Shown here piece after piece: positions 36,488 through 47,200 of a stretch of DNA of 64,000 nt (the first letter of the stretch is position 1; every line of letters begins with the position of its first letter). This DNA is from Micropterix aruncella. Its lineage: Eukaryota; Arthropoda; Insecta; Lepidoptera; Micropterigidae. The notes beneath the pieces are model-generated. The model had not been told where the DNA came from. It saw only the letters and a program-made list of their open reading frames with translations, and did no database searches. The stretch covers positions 9,672,881 to 9,736,880 of the forward strand of contig OX155954.1 of the NCBI GenBank assembly GCA_944548615.1. Reading direction: 5' to 3'. A program made the translations under genes and the position numbers.

Positions 36488-36892
36488 ACAGGTCATAATA
36501 CAAAAGTGGATAAAGTTTTTCACATATATTGTGTTATTATGTGCTTATTATATGTCTAATAACTAATTATTATACTCTAAAGAGTCACATTTCATAGAAA
36601 AACTATAGGAAATCACACTCAAAATATGGTAATTCTTCTATACTAATTACGTAAACAAATAGGTATGCGCACCCCGCGATTTCGCGAATATCGATAAAAT
36701 TAGGCAGCGCGCCTGTCTATGCAATATCGCCGCGGTGCGATCTCATTTGTTTAGGCAAATTCGGAGTGTGATTTTCTAGTTTCTTCTATGAAATGTGACT
36801 GGAGTATAATAATTAGTTATTGGACATCTAATAAGCGTCAAGTTTTCAATACATTCGAAAAACTTCTAACCACTTTTGTATGCCTTTGCAAT
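36488..36892. repeat. foldback element with GC-rich centre
   Basis: Left arm includes AACTAATTATTATACTC and GTCACATTTCATAGAA; right arm includes TTCTATGAAATGTGAC and GAGTATAATAATTAGTTATT. The middle (about 36,662-36,752) is GC-richer and itself partly inverted (GCGCACCCCGCG / CGCGGTGCGA). Confidence 0.8.
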
Positions 36893-37270
36893 TATTATGA
36901 AATCAGACTATCGCGGTTGCTTCACATTATAGCTTTATAAACGAATTTACCGCGTGAAGTGTGTAGCACCCGACGTTTCGGCGACGTTGCCCAGGGTAGA
37001 CTGGACAGCGGCGGCTGCAACGTCGCCGAAACGTTGGTGTCCAAACTTTACGTGGTAAATTCGTTTTTTAACCACATTTGTATCATGCCTTTGCAATTAT
37101 TATGAAATCAAAGATTATCGCGGTTGTTTGACATTATAAATAGCTTTATAAACGAATTTACCGCGTGAACTTTGTAGCACCCGACGTTTCGGCGACGTTG
37201 CAGCCGCCGTTGTCCAGGGTAGACTGGACAGCGGCGGCTGCAACGTCACCGAAACGTCGGCTGCTATAAA
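36876..37270. repeat. two tandem about 200-bp units with GCCGAAACG palindromes
   Basis: Each unit runs CCTTTGCAATTATTATGAAA ... AAACGAATTTACCGCGTG ... CGACGTTTCGGCGACGTTGC ... CCAGGGTAGACTGGACAGCG ... GCTGCAACGTC(G/A)CCGAAACG. Each folds back on itself. A third, partial and inverted unit lies at 40,672-40,795. Confidence 0.75.
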
Positions 37271-37402
37271 TTTCTGTTCGACCATTCGGCTACCCGATAC
37301 CAGGAGATAGCCGGACAAAGGATGCCATGGTCCGCGATAGATTCGGTACACCGATCCATCATTAAAATTTCGTAGAAGAAAACTCAACAAACCATTTTTT
37401 TT

Positions 37403-37690
37403 TATTTACTAAATTTCCAGTACAAAAATTTTACAGTAAGTCATTTGATAAAAATAAAACAAACATGTCATAAAAACAAACAAAACAATTGAACCGACTA
37501 AAATAAAAACTTTTATTAGTTGGTAGGTATATTAGGTATACAATTATACGTTTCTTTATTTTTTATGCGACTTATGCTTTTTATTGGTACTAAATTTCTA
37601 GTACAAAATAGTATTTACTAAATTTCCAGTACAAAAATTTTACAGTAACAGTCATTTGATAAAAATAAAACAAACATGTCATAAAAATAA
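37403..37690. repeat. 70-bp direct repeat flanking 37,470-37,613
   Basis: TTTACTAAATTTCCAGTACA and CAAACATGTCATAAAAA occur in both 37403-37470 and 37613-37686, the second copy overlapping the end of the GC-rich ORF. Confidence 0.7.
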
Positions 37691-38230
37691 AGCCGCCCTA
37701 TCGCGTACATAGCCGCGTACATAGCCGCCCTATCGCCACCGAACAGTTCCCGCGCTATGACGGATTCCGCGTCTAACGACAACTCATTCTCGTCGCCTTC
37801 GTCCGCATTCGTGCCGACGTCCCGCTGTCGACGTCTTGCTGACTCCCTAGCGCGACAATCACGACGAACCCTCTCAGTTTCACCCACCATCTCTTTCAAT
37901 ACAGCGGGGACGTCTTCATCGGTCTTACATACTTCTACAATTTCACCACCTTGACACCAGACATTCTCACCGACCACAGCTCGCATGGCGGCGTGCCTAC
38001 CGCGTCTATATGCCCCCGGCCGCCCACCTCTGCCCGCGCCCCGCCGTGCCCCGCCGGCTACCCTCCCCCGTCGTCCGCGGCCTCCTCGGCCGGCCGTCGC
38101 GCCGCCTCCTTCGCCGCCTGGCTCGCCGCCTGCCGCGCTGCCCGGCAAGCCGCGCGTCGCTCTTCGTCGCGCGCCGGCTCTCCCGCGTCCGCTGCCCGCT
38201 GCTAGTCGCCCCGCCGCCGCCAGAGGTTGC
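37618..38230 (-). CDS. orphan GC-rich ORF, Arg/Gly-rich then charged
   Basis: An open minus-strand frame of about 200 codons begins right after an AATTTTCAG acceptor-like site at 38233-38231. The first roughly 95 residues are almost only Gly, Arg and Ala (RGG-like). The second part is mixed and protein-like: GENVWCQGGEIVEVCKTDED, PAVLKEMVGETERVRRDC, SLDAESVIARELFGG. No ATG opens the frame after the acceptor, so a 5' exon would be required. It lies inside the ERp44 5' intron or gap. I do not recognise it; it may be a host exon, a retrogene or a transposon gag-like piece. Confidence 0.35.
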
Positions 38231-38432
38231 CTGAAAATTAAAACAATATTGAATTTCAATATTGAAAGTCTGAATTTCAATTCAATTTCAAAAACCTAAT
38301 TCTGTTGTAGTGATCGAAAATTTCCCCTGACCGCAAATTTCTGTTTCTTTATTCCATCCTAACTTCTAAACGCTTAGACCGATTTAGAAGTCTGCGGTAT
38401 TACTAGAATCGTTATGTCATCCCGTAACAGTC

Positions 38433-38680
38433 CAGTGAAAAATGAATCCCCTTAGGGAATATAAAATCAATTGATACGTAGTAAAATTATTCATAAGTAG
38501 TAGAAAAGATATGTAGTAAAATTATTCATCGTAATATTCAAATTGTCGAACGGTACGCAAACCGTCCAGTAGCGCCCGGGGAAATCCACCAGGAGAAACC
38601 GATCCACTAGCCGTGAGGCCTGAGACGCAAGAGCCTTACCTGGGGTAGCCTTTCACACGAGGAGGCTACTGAATTGAGTT
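38433..38680. repeat. partial copy of the 953-bp repeat unit
   Basis: Matches 41104-41342 nearly base for base (GAAAAATGAATCCCCTTAGG to CACGAGGAGGCTACTGAAT), then switches abruptly into LINE 3' sequence at about 38,681. It lacks the candidate exon. Confidence 0.85.
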
Positions 38681-39108
38681 TCACAGAATCAAGGATCAGC
38701 AGACAAGAAGCCAACAAACTAAAAACACAAGGCAAGCTACTGGGTCGAATTATAATATTCCGATTGTAAAGTCCTCATTTGCCCAAAGGCATTTTTACTT
38801 CCTTGCGCCGAGATTTTATAATAATTTAAATGAGAGTTATAAGAATGCAAACAACTTAAATTCATTCAAAATACTTATAAAGAAGTACCTGCTTGAAAGG
38901 GGTCCAATGTATGCGGAGTCTCAATTGCTCTCGCTAATAATTTAAGTTGTTTTATTAAATTATATATTACTAACTAAACCAAATCTCGTGTATTATTTGC
39001 TATGTATTACTATTTGTACTAATATATATGTAATAATATATATATATGTACTAATATATGTATAAAGATATTCAAAGTATGCAGAGAATTGAGATTTCAA
39101 GTGAAATA
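38681..39108 (+). mobile_element. LINE 3' end (same family as 46225-47470), left half
   Basis: Near-identical to 46843-47110: TTCACAGAATCAAGGATCA, CCGATTGTAAAGTC, ending in the frame LESQLLSLII-like tail and 3' UTR. It is interrupted by the 354-bp tandem array. Confidence 0.85.
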
Positions 39109-40170
39109 GCCCTGTTTTCTCTTGTACGAGCTCCTTCATATATGAAATTCTCCTATCCTGACTAAAATGTATTCTCCAAAAGAAGAAAAAGAATAATAAT
39201 GAGTATTCTATGTGTCTAGACCCATTTGTTAGGTCCTTATGCAGTTGGTTTTAGCTAGTTTGAATCAATTTGAGGTTTATAAGTTAGAATCGGCTGGTAA
39301 CATACACTTTTAAAATCTCGTGTCGGTGAATAATATTGATTTTTGATGTACTATGACACAATTCCTATATAGTGGATTATCAAAGGTGTTCTATAGTTAG
39401 AGACTTCCAGATCAATGTATGCTAATAGTTTTAAGTCACTTTTCCAATATCGGATGATGATTGCCCTGTTTTCTCTTGTACGAGCTCCTTCATATATGAA
39501 ATTCTCCTATCCTGACTAAAATGTATTCTCCAAAAGAAGAAGAAGAATAATAATGAGTATTCTATGTGTCTAGACCCATTTGTTAGGTCCTTATGCACTT
39601 GGTTTTAGCTAGTTTGAATCAATTTGAGGTTTATAAGTTAGAATCGGCTGGTAACATACACTTTTAAAATCTCGTCTCGGTGAATAATATTGATTTTTGA
39701 TGTACTATGACACAATTCCTATATAGTGGATTATCAAAGGTGTTCTATAGTTAGAGACTTCCAGATCAATGTATGCTAATAGTTTTAAGTCACTTTTCCA
39801 ATATCGGATGATGATTGCCCTGTTTTCTCTTGTACGAACTCCTTCATATATGAAATTCTCCTATCCTGACTAAAATGTATTCTCCAAAAGAAGAAGAAGA
39901 ATAATAATGAGTATTCTATGTGTCTAGACCCATTTGTTAGGTCCTTATGCACTTGGTTTTAGCTAGTTTGAATCAATTTGAGGTTTATAAGTTAGAATCG
40001 GCTGGTAACATACACTTTTAAAATCTCGTCTCGGTGAATAATATTGATTTTTGATGTACTATGACACAATTCCTATATAGTGGATTATCAAAGGTGTTCT
40101 ATAGTTAGAGACTTCCAGATCAATGTATGCTAATAGTTTTAAGTCACTTTTCCAATATCGGATGATGATC
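39109..40170. repeat. tandem array, 3 units of 354 bp
   Basis: Unit starts GCCCTGTTTTCTCTTGTACG at 39109, 39463 and 39817; each ends TTCCAATATCGGATGATGAT. Copies differ at only a handful of bases. No unit contains a long ORF. It sits inside the 3' UTR of a LINE fragment. Confidence 0.95.
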
Positions 40171-40490
40171 GACGGCAGAATTACTAACTAATACCAAATC
40201 TCGTGTATTATTTGCTATGTATATATATGTGTAGGTATGTATATATATATATATTCTTATGTATTATGCAATGCAACTTAAGTTCATAATATCAAAAGAG
40301 TCAGCTCGTCGATACAATTAAACAAAAATCAGCATCCCTAGATACGGGTCTCTGACCTAGTTAGGAATGCGGTTAAACATTTTCACCATAGGATGTGCTC
40401 AATCTCTCCCAACTCAACCATATTATGTAAATGGTGTTTATATGACGTATTATATGAAGTTATTGTAAATTAATAAAATAAAATAAAATA
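40171..40490 (+). mobile_element. LINE 3' end, right half
   Basis: Resumes with ATTACTAACTAATACC and CAAATCTCGTGTATTATTTG, shared with 47129 on, to an AAAATAAAATAAAATAA tail. Part of the sequence at 38,962-39,000 is repeated here, as expected if the array was inserted or arose by duplication. Confidence 0.8.
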
Positions 40491-40964
40491 ACTGAATAGG
40501 TGTTGAATCGTGTTGAACCAATCAGAGTTTACCTACAATTGATCTTTTGGCCCGAGCTAAACGAAAGCGTTCGCTACCGGAAAGCTGCATAGTTGGACGG
40601 TGTCGACTGCAACGGGCGAACCCGTCACCCCAGACTGGTATAACGATATGTGATCGTTATACCAGTCTGCCCTGTCTACCCTGGACAACGGCGGCTGCAA
40701 CGTCACCGAAACGTCGGCTGCTACAAATTTCACGCGGTAAATTCGTTTTCTATCCTATTTATAATGTCAAACAACCGCGATAGTCTTCGATTTTATATGG
40801 TCGAATAGAGTCGTCAACTACAACGGGCGAGCCCGTCACCTCAGGAAGTTTTAACGTATAGTCATTCTATCTCTCGTGAAGTGAGCGCAGAAGACTTGGA
40901 CAAAACAGTCCACCATCAAGCTCCGCCACATGCCCGTAAGAAAGAAAAATTAATAAATACAGAC

Positions 40965-41026
40965 CTTAGAGTACTTGGCGGCGAAAGCCAGACAGGGGAC
41001 GCAGAGCGCGAACGCAGCGGCGATCT
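40965..41026 (-). CDS. candidate signal-peptide exon, copy 1
   Basis: A 62-nt GC-rich exon candidate. It has a branch-point-like TACTAAG, a pyrimidine tract and CTTTCAG upstream, and a weaker GTCTGT donor. It encodes IAAAFALCVPCLAFAAKYSK, a hydrophobic core with a plausible AFA/A cleavage site. It ends in phase 0, which fits the phase-0 start of ERp44 exon 2 at 33237. No in-frame ATG precedes it before a stop, so a further 5' exon would be needed. If the donor is not used, the frame runs only four more codons to TAA. It could instead be an unrelated fragment. Confidence 0.4.
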
Positions 41027-41917
41027 CTGAAAGGTAACAAACAAAATACTGCTTAGTAGGATCGTCGATAATCTGACCGTCCTTAGAAGAATTGGTGTAT
41101 TCGTTGAAAAATGAATCCCCTTAGGGAATATAAAAGCAGTTGATACGTAGTAAAATTATTCATAAGTAGTAGAAAAGATATGTAGTAAAATTATTCATCG
41201 TAATATTCAAATTGTCGAACGGTACGCAAACCGTCCAGTAGCGCCCGGGGAAATCCACCAGGAGAAACCGATCCACTAGCCGTGAGGCCTGAGACGCAAG
41301 AGCATTACCTGGGGTAGCCTTTCACACGAGGAGGCTACTGAATAGGCGTTGAATCGTGTTGAACCGATCAGAGGTTTACCTACAATTGATCTTTTGGCCC
41401 GAGCTAAACGAAAGCGTTCGCTACCGGAAAGCTGCATAGTTGGACGGTGTCGACTACAACGGGCGAACCCGTCACCCCAGGCTGGTATAACGATATGTGA
41501 TCGTTCTTTCAGCCGCGGGATGAGCGTAGAAGACTCAGTAGTAGAAGACCCACCGGGCAGTTGACTCAGCGGGCAGACCGAGCGCCTTCGCTACCAGTTA
41601 CTGCCCGATTTATTCAGTATCCCGACTGGTTACAGGTTCGAAGTCGCTCTAGTGATCCTCTCCCTTGTCTTGCGGTGATCGGTGTGTACCGAATCTATCG
41701 CGGACCATGGCATCCTTTGTCCGGCTATCTCCTGGTATCGGGTAGCCGAATGGTCGAATAGAGTCGTCAACTACAACGGGCGAGCCCGTCACCTCAGGAA
41801 GTTTTAACGTATAGTCATTGTATCTCTCGTGAAGTGAGCGCAGAAGACTTGGACAAAACAGTCCACCATCAAGCTCCGCCACATGCCCGTAAGAAAGAAA
41901 AATTAATAAATACAGAC

Positions 41918-41979
41918 CTTAGAGTACTTGGCGGCGAAAGCCAGACAGGAGACGCAGAGCGCGAACGCAGCGGCGATCT
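41918..41979 (-). CDS. candidate signal-peptide exon, copy 2
   Basis: Same exon as at 40965-41026, exactly 953 bp away within the tandem duplication. Acceptor, donor and phase are all preserved. One visible base change turns the Pro of CVPCL into Ser. Only one copy can be spliced into a functional signal peptide, unless the two are alternative. Confidence 0.35.
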
Positions 41980-42440
41980 CTGAAAGGTAACAAACAAAAT
42001 ACTGCTTAGTAGGATCGTCGATAATCTGACCGTCCTTAGAAGAATTGGTGTATTCGTTGAAAAATGAATCCCCTTAGGGAATATAAAAGCAGTTGATACG
42101 TAGTAAATTTATTCATAAGTAGTAGAAAAGATATGTAGTAAAATTATTCATCGTAATATTCAAATTGTCGAACGGTACGCAAACCGTCCAGTAGCGCCCG
42201 GGGAAATCCACCAGGAGAAACCGATCCACTAGCCGTGAGGCCTGAGACGCAAGAGCATTACCTGGGGTAGCCTTTCACACGAGGAGGCTACTGAATAGGC
42301 GTTGAATCGTGTTGAACCGATCAGAGGTTTACCTACAATTGATCTTTTGGCCCGAGCTAAACGAAAGCGTTCGCTACCGGAAAGCTGCATAGTTGGACGG
42401 TGTCGACTACAACGGGCGAACCCGTCACCCCAGGTTGGTA

Positions 42441-44176
42441 TAACGATCTTACACCGCATGGTGAGACACAGTCCAGATTTCCTCAGTAAATAAGCCCAAA
42501 TTGAAAAAAAGTTGTATGTTATTTTAAGCTGCATTTTAGTTTTCCTATAAAACCCGATATTCAAATAACCAAATTTCTCAAAAATAAAAATATCGAAAAA
42601 AAAATTTTTTTTTCCGTATTTTTTTGTTGTTTCATATCGATAGAAATCCAAGCCTTCTCTACACACATTGAAAAATCTCGGTTTTTGCCGCCAAGATATA
42701 AACTATGAAAACGTGGTTGCATTTGTAAACGACGTGTAAATATCAAAATACATCTAATTCCTTGAGTATATACCTCCTATATTGAATAATAACGATTTTA
42801 TAAGCGAAATAAACCAATATTATTACTACATTCGCCTGATTTCATTCGTTTCGAAAATATTTTCGCTGCGACGCCATCGAGAATGCGATACGTCACTTCA
42901 CAAATTTACTAAAAACTAAGTGAAAAAAAGGAAATGGCCTTCTCCAATCGGTAATTATCATTCCTACACAATTTTAGAATGCATATAACTCACTTTTACG
43001 GGTAAAATCCAACTAAAAACACTTAAAATCACAATAATTGTAGCGCGCCGCTTAGCACTCGTTCGGCGCTTTGTGTCGCTGTCAACAGTGGAAAGTTCCA
43101 CGACGTTTGGAGTGTTGCAATATCTCATACAGCTTTTATCGCATGATACTATCGTAGAATTTAATAGTAACGAATCTTTGGCTATTTTCTGGCATCATAC
43201 GATAAAATAAAGAAGCCCGTTCTATTTTTAAATGGATTTTTTCGCAAACGGCCCCCATCGCGTCCCCAAATGGACGCCTTTCATTTCAGTGTATTAAAAC
43301 TTGCATCCCCAAAAGGACGCCTTTCATTTGAAGGGTTAAAGGATTAGTTCAATGTGCGATTATTCGGATCAATTAAATGCAGATATCTAGCTGAATGAAG
43401 CTACTTCCCAATACCAATATTATGTATAGGTAATTCCGACTCTGTAGAATATCTATTGTATCATAGTATATTTTAGCGCCGAACTCTGCAGCCTAGGCGT
43501 GGTAAGGTGGTACACCTGTCAATTAGAGTAGCCCGTGTTCGGCGGACTTGGATCATCGCTTGCAACAGAGCGACATTATTTGATTGGTGAAGCCTGGCAA
43601 TATAGCTGGTGAGAAGGTATTACCAATAAACAAAATAATATTGTACACAAATTAAACGAGGGCGGGAACATACTAATGTATGAATACCATATTTACCACT
43701 CACATTATGTAGTTCAAAAATAAATGAAATCAGAACGAATGAAGGAATGTTGAACGAAGAAAGAAATGACAATAATTTGTAATTAGATTGAACTTCTCTT
43801 CGTTCTCTTCGGCGAAAGTACCACGTACCACTATAAAAATGAACAATTTCTAAAAAATAAAAAATATTTTAATTCAAGTCATACAAAATATTTTGTAAAA
43901 TTGTCAAATAGGACGTCAATTATGGACGGATTATCAAAATTAAAAAAAAACTAAAATATGTACCTATTTAAATTTGACTTTTCTCATAAAGGCAAGCCAA
44001 AAATAATGCTTAAAATAATTAATTACATAGTACGATTCAATCTAAAAAGTTCATAATGGACGGAGAGCTAAGTATCTCGAGATTCATTATAATATCAAAT
44101 GGTAATTCATGGAATTCTCTGTAAAAACTATTTACACTAATTATAGCAAGCTTATCTTATAATTTGAATGCGTATA
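42441..44176. other. no gene seen
   Basis: AT-rich. A possible TTAA-type right end (CATTTGAAGGGTTAA) lies at about 43,325-43,340 after a repeated GGACGCCTTTCATTT pair. It may contain the missing ERp44 start exon, but no convincing ATG with a phase-1 donor was found. Confidence 0.35.
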
Positions 44177-44260
44177 TTATAATTTTAAAATAAAGTGGTA
44201 GATGGCAAACACTGTTGATACTGCTAGGAAACCCTGAGGTTTGATCGAAGTGGACGAATT
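44177..44260 (-). CDS. Ly6 protein, exon 3 (GPI signal)
   Basis: The acceptor is TTTCTTTCAG. In phase 0 it reads NSSTSIKPQ, then the hydrophobic GFLAVSTVFAIYHFILKL and TAA at 44179-44177. The phase match and GPI-type profile are the reasons for choosing it over the acceptor near 45110, which gives a short hydrophilic tail. Confidence 0.8.
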   Translation of the reverse strand, partial: NSSTSIKPQGFLAVSTVFAIYHFILKL

Positions 44261-47200
44261 CTGAAAGAAATAAAAACATTATATTATTGTAATGGTGCAT
44301 TGGAGTTTCTCCAAATGGATGCAGTATTGACAGCACATACTGTGAAAGGCTGTTTCAGACAATATGGCCCTTCTTTTAGCTCCTATGTTTTACCTTTTAC
44401 TTTACTTTACTTTACTTATGTGGCAATTGCGTGTTTCTGAATGAATGAATAAATGGATGGACAGGAAACGTGTTGTGTTGCACAGAAAAGATATACATAC
44501 AACACATACGCATAATGTTAATGTGTTAGTAATTGAATGGTTGATCGCCTGAGTGCAGACCGTGGGATGCTATAAATGCCCTTTAACAGACGGAGAGACA
44601 TAGCATTTTATAATGTGTAAGCCCCCCGGTGCGCACTTGCGGCCAACGAGATACTTCGAAATGTATAGAATCAACGTCGACCGCACGCACTTGGCACGAG
44701 GTTTAGGTGCGCGTGGCCGACGGCGATTCCTTACATTTTGTAGTATCTCGGTGGCCGCCGCGGCCAAGCCGCAAGTGCGCACCGGGGTTAAGCATAAGGT
44801 GATAAAAGTTCTTTAGATTCGTGCATCAATTGATATTTTGATATCGATTTTAGAATGAAAATTGAAAAATAAACCTGTTATTGTTTTAATTCATTAAGGG
44901 GGCATCCTGATTTAGTGCGCTAAAGAAAAAAAATATAACAAGGTTGAAATCTGATTATGAATATGAAGTTGAAGTTAGATTATAATAATTTGAAAGACAT
45001 TTTTTTGTATTGATAAAAAAAACTTTGAGATATTGAACTGCAATTGTTTCAACCACTGCAGAAATGACGGTATCTGTTTGCGGCCGGTAATAGCGAGCAT
45101 AATTTTGCCTGAAATAAAAAAATAACGATATCAATTTTTAAATATTATGTAGGTATTTTATAGACAAACTAAAAAAATAAGAAAAAGGTATCATTTTTAT
45201 AATTTTTCAAGAATGTAAAGAAATGAAATAAATTTTTGCCCCAAAGTGTTGTGTTTAACCCCTCGCGTACCAGACGGCCCGAAACGTCCAGAATTGATAT
45301 TTACCGTCGAACCCCAGACGGCCCGAAATGGCCAGGCGAGGCCGACCGCTAATTATGTTAGTACAACTTTGACTAATAATTATGAATAATCTTTATTGCT
45401 TTACATAACGACGTTACAAATATCTAATAGCAAATTTCAATAGGAACATAAAACAGGTCTTTTTTAGACGATCGGTGTGACAGTTTCGGAGTAATCGTTT
45501 TTTTTCTGAAACGCCATCTTTTTTTTGAGACTCGCGAATTTCTTACGGGCCGTAAGGCACACATTAAAATTCAAACCGCGGGCCGCGAGGGGTTAACTAG
45601 TAAAAATATATATACTTACAAACATTTTTTGTGTTTTTAATTTTAGTTCATATAAAAAAGAAATAATATTTATTTTATTTTTTTTAACATTTCGATCCGT
45701 CAAGTAGTTCTGTTTATCACTGGCGCAAAGCTAAAAAATATGGTATTGAGAAAAACGCATTTAAATTTTCTTTAAAGTAGTAAGTTTTTTATACTTACAG
45801 CAATCTGAGACTATCAGCTATGCCAGAGTAAAAGATTCATGAATAGATTTCAACTTAGTTAAAAAAAAACATGAAAAACGTGTATTTTTTAGCCGTTTAA
45901 ACCAGGCTCCCCCTTTAATTTATCTTCAAACTTGCAAGTTTTAATTTTTTCCCGAATGTTCGGGCTTCCTAAAAGATAGCCAATACCCAGAAAAATAAGT
46001 AACCTTACAACCTGGAAAAAACCAGGAAAGAAATTGGTTAGGCAGACGACCAATGACTACCACGCTATGACTGGATTGAAACAGTTTCAACTTGCGGTCG
46101 TTATATACATGGGCGATTGCATCAGCTGCCAATGTTTATATTTCGTCCTCCAATTAAGTGAGAACTTTCATCATTCACACTGGGTTATATTAGGGTAAGT
46201 TGTGAAAATAATCTTTTAGGGCTACTTATTTTCGCCGTGGCGAAAGGAGAAACCCCACTTCCTAACAATTGGGAAGATGCATACCGCAAAGCTCAATCGA
46301 ACCTAAATCTGACGAAGCAGTGGCTCGACAACCATATTCTCACTTTGAATATTTCTAAGACAAAAGTTACACAATTTCACATCAAGGCAACAATAAATAA
46401 TTCAGAAACCGAAAACCAACTAATAATGCACACAACTTTTTGCTCCAGATCTGACGTCTGCAATTGTCAAACTATTGAAAGGACTAGGGAATATAAGTAT
46501 CTGGGTGTCACTATGGATGCAAAATTGACATGGAAGCAACATGTAAGCAACCTAGCCACATGTACAAGGAAACTCGCCTAGGTGTTTAGAGAGCTTCGAA
46601 ATATTCTACCAAAGCCCCTTCTCAAAACTGTGTATATGGCGTTGTGCCAAAGCCTGTGGTCCTATGGCACAATCGCATGGGGTGGTTGCACCACACAAGT
46701 GCTCCTTCCTTTGATCAATGCGAAGAAGCTGATTCTGAAGGTCATCAATAAAAAACCCCTAGATACCCCTCAGCGAAACTCTATACAGAATATGGAGTAC
46801 TTGATGTGAGGCAATTATTCATAAAACAGTTACTAATTCAGTTTCACAAAATTAAGGATCAACATACAAGAAGCCAACAAATTAAAAACACAGGGCAAGC
46901 TACTGGGTCAAATTATAATATTCCGATTGTAAAGTCTTCATTTGCCCAAAGGCATTTTTACTTCCTTGCGTCGAGATTTTATAATAATTTAAATGAGAGT
47001 TATAAGAATGCCAACAACTTAAATTCATTCAAAATACTTATAAAGAAGTACCTGCGTGAAAGGGGTCCATTGTATGCTGAATCTCAATTGCTCTCGCTAA
47101 TAATTTAAGTTGTTTTATTAAATTATGTATTACTAACTAATATCAAATCTCGTGTATTATTTGCTTATGTATATATATATATGTGTAGGTATGTATATGT

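Larger units (their letters stand above)
40804..42440. repeat. 953-bp tandem duplication, about 1.7 copies
   Basis: 40803 on and 41756 on match with constant offset 953. Each unit holds an inverted GC-rich retroelement-like piece (CAACGGGCGAGCCCGTCACC), the candidate 62-nt exon, the 38433-type segment and a GAACCGATCAGAGG block. The second unit ends near 42,436. Very few differences are visible, so it is recent. Confidence 0.93.

Noticed and set aside
37951..38299. Overlapping plus-strand Pro/Ala/Arg-rich ORFs
   Set aside because: Shadows of the GC-rich minus-strand frame. They have no splice context and a purely compositional sequence.
39109..40170. CRISPR-like or gene-family array
   Set aside because: Units are contiguous 354-bp copies without spacers and without ORFs, in a eukaryotic sequence.
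40965..41026. Last exon of the Ly6 gene instead of an ERp44 exon
   Set aside because: Hydrophobic product is attractive, but the phase from Ly6 exon 2 gives a non-hydrophobic Arg/Ser/Pro frame, and a better Ly6 exon exists at 44260.
45030..45110. Alternative last exon for the Ly6 gene
   Set aside because: Good acceptor, but the phase-0 product is short and hydrophilic. The 44260 exon gives a proper GPI signal.
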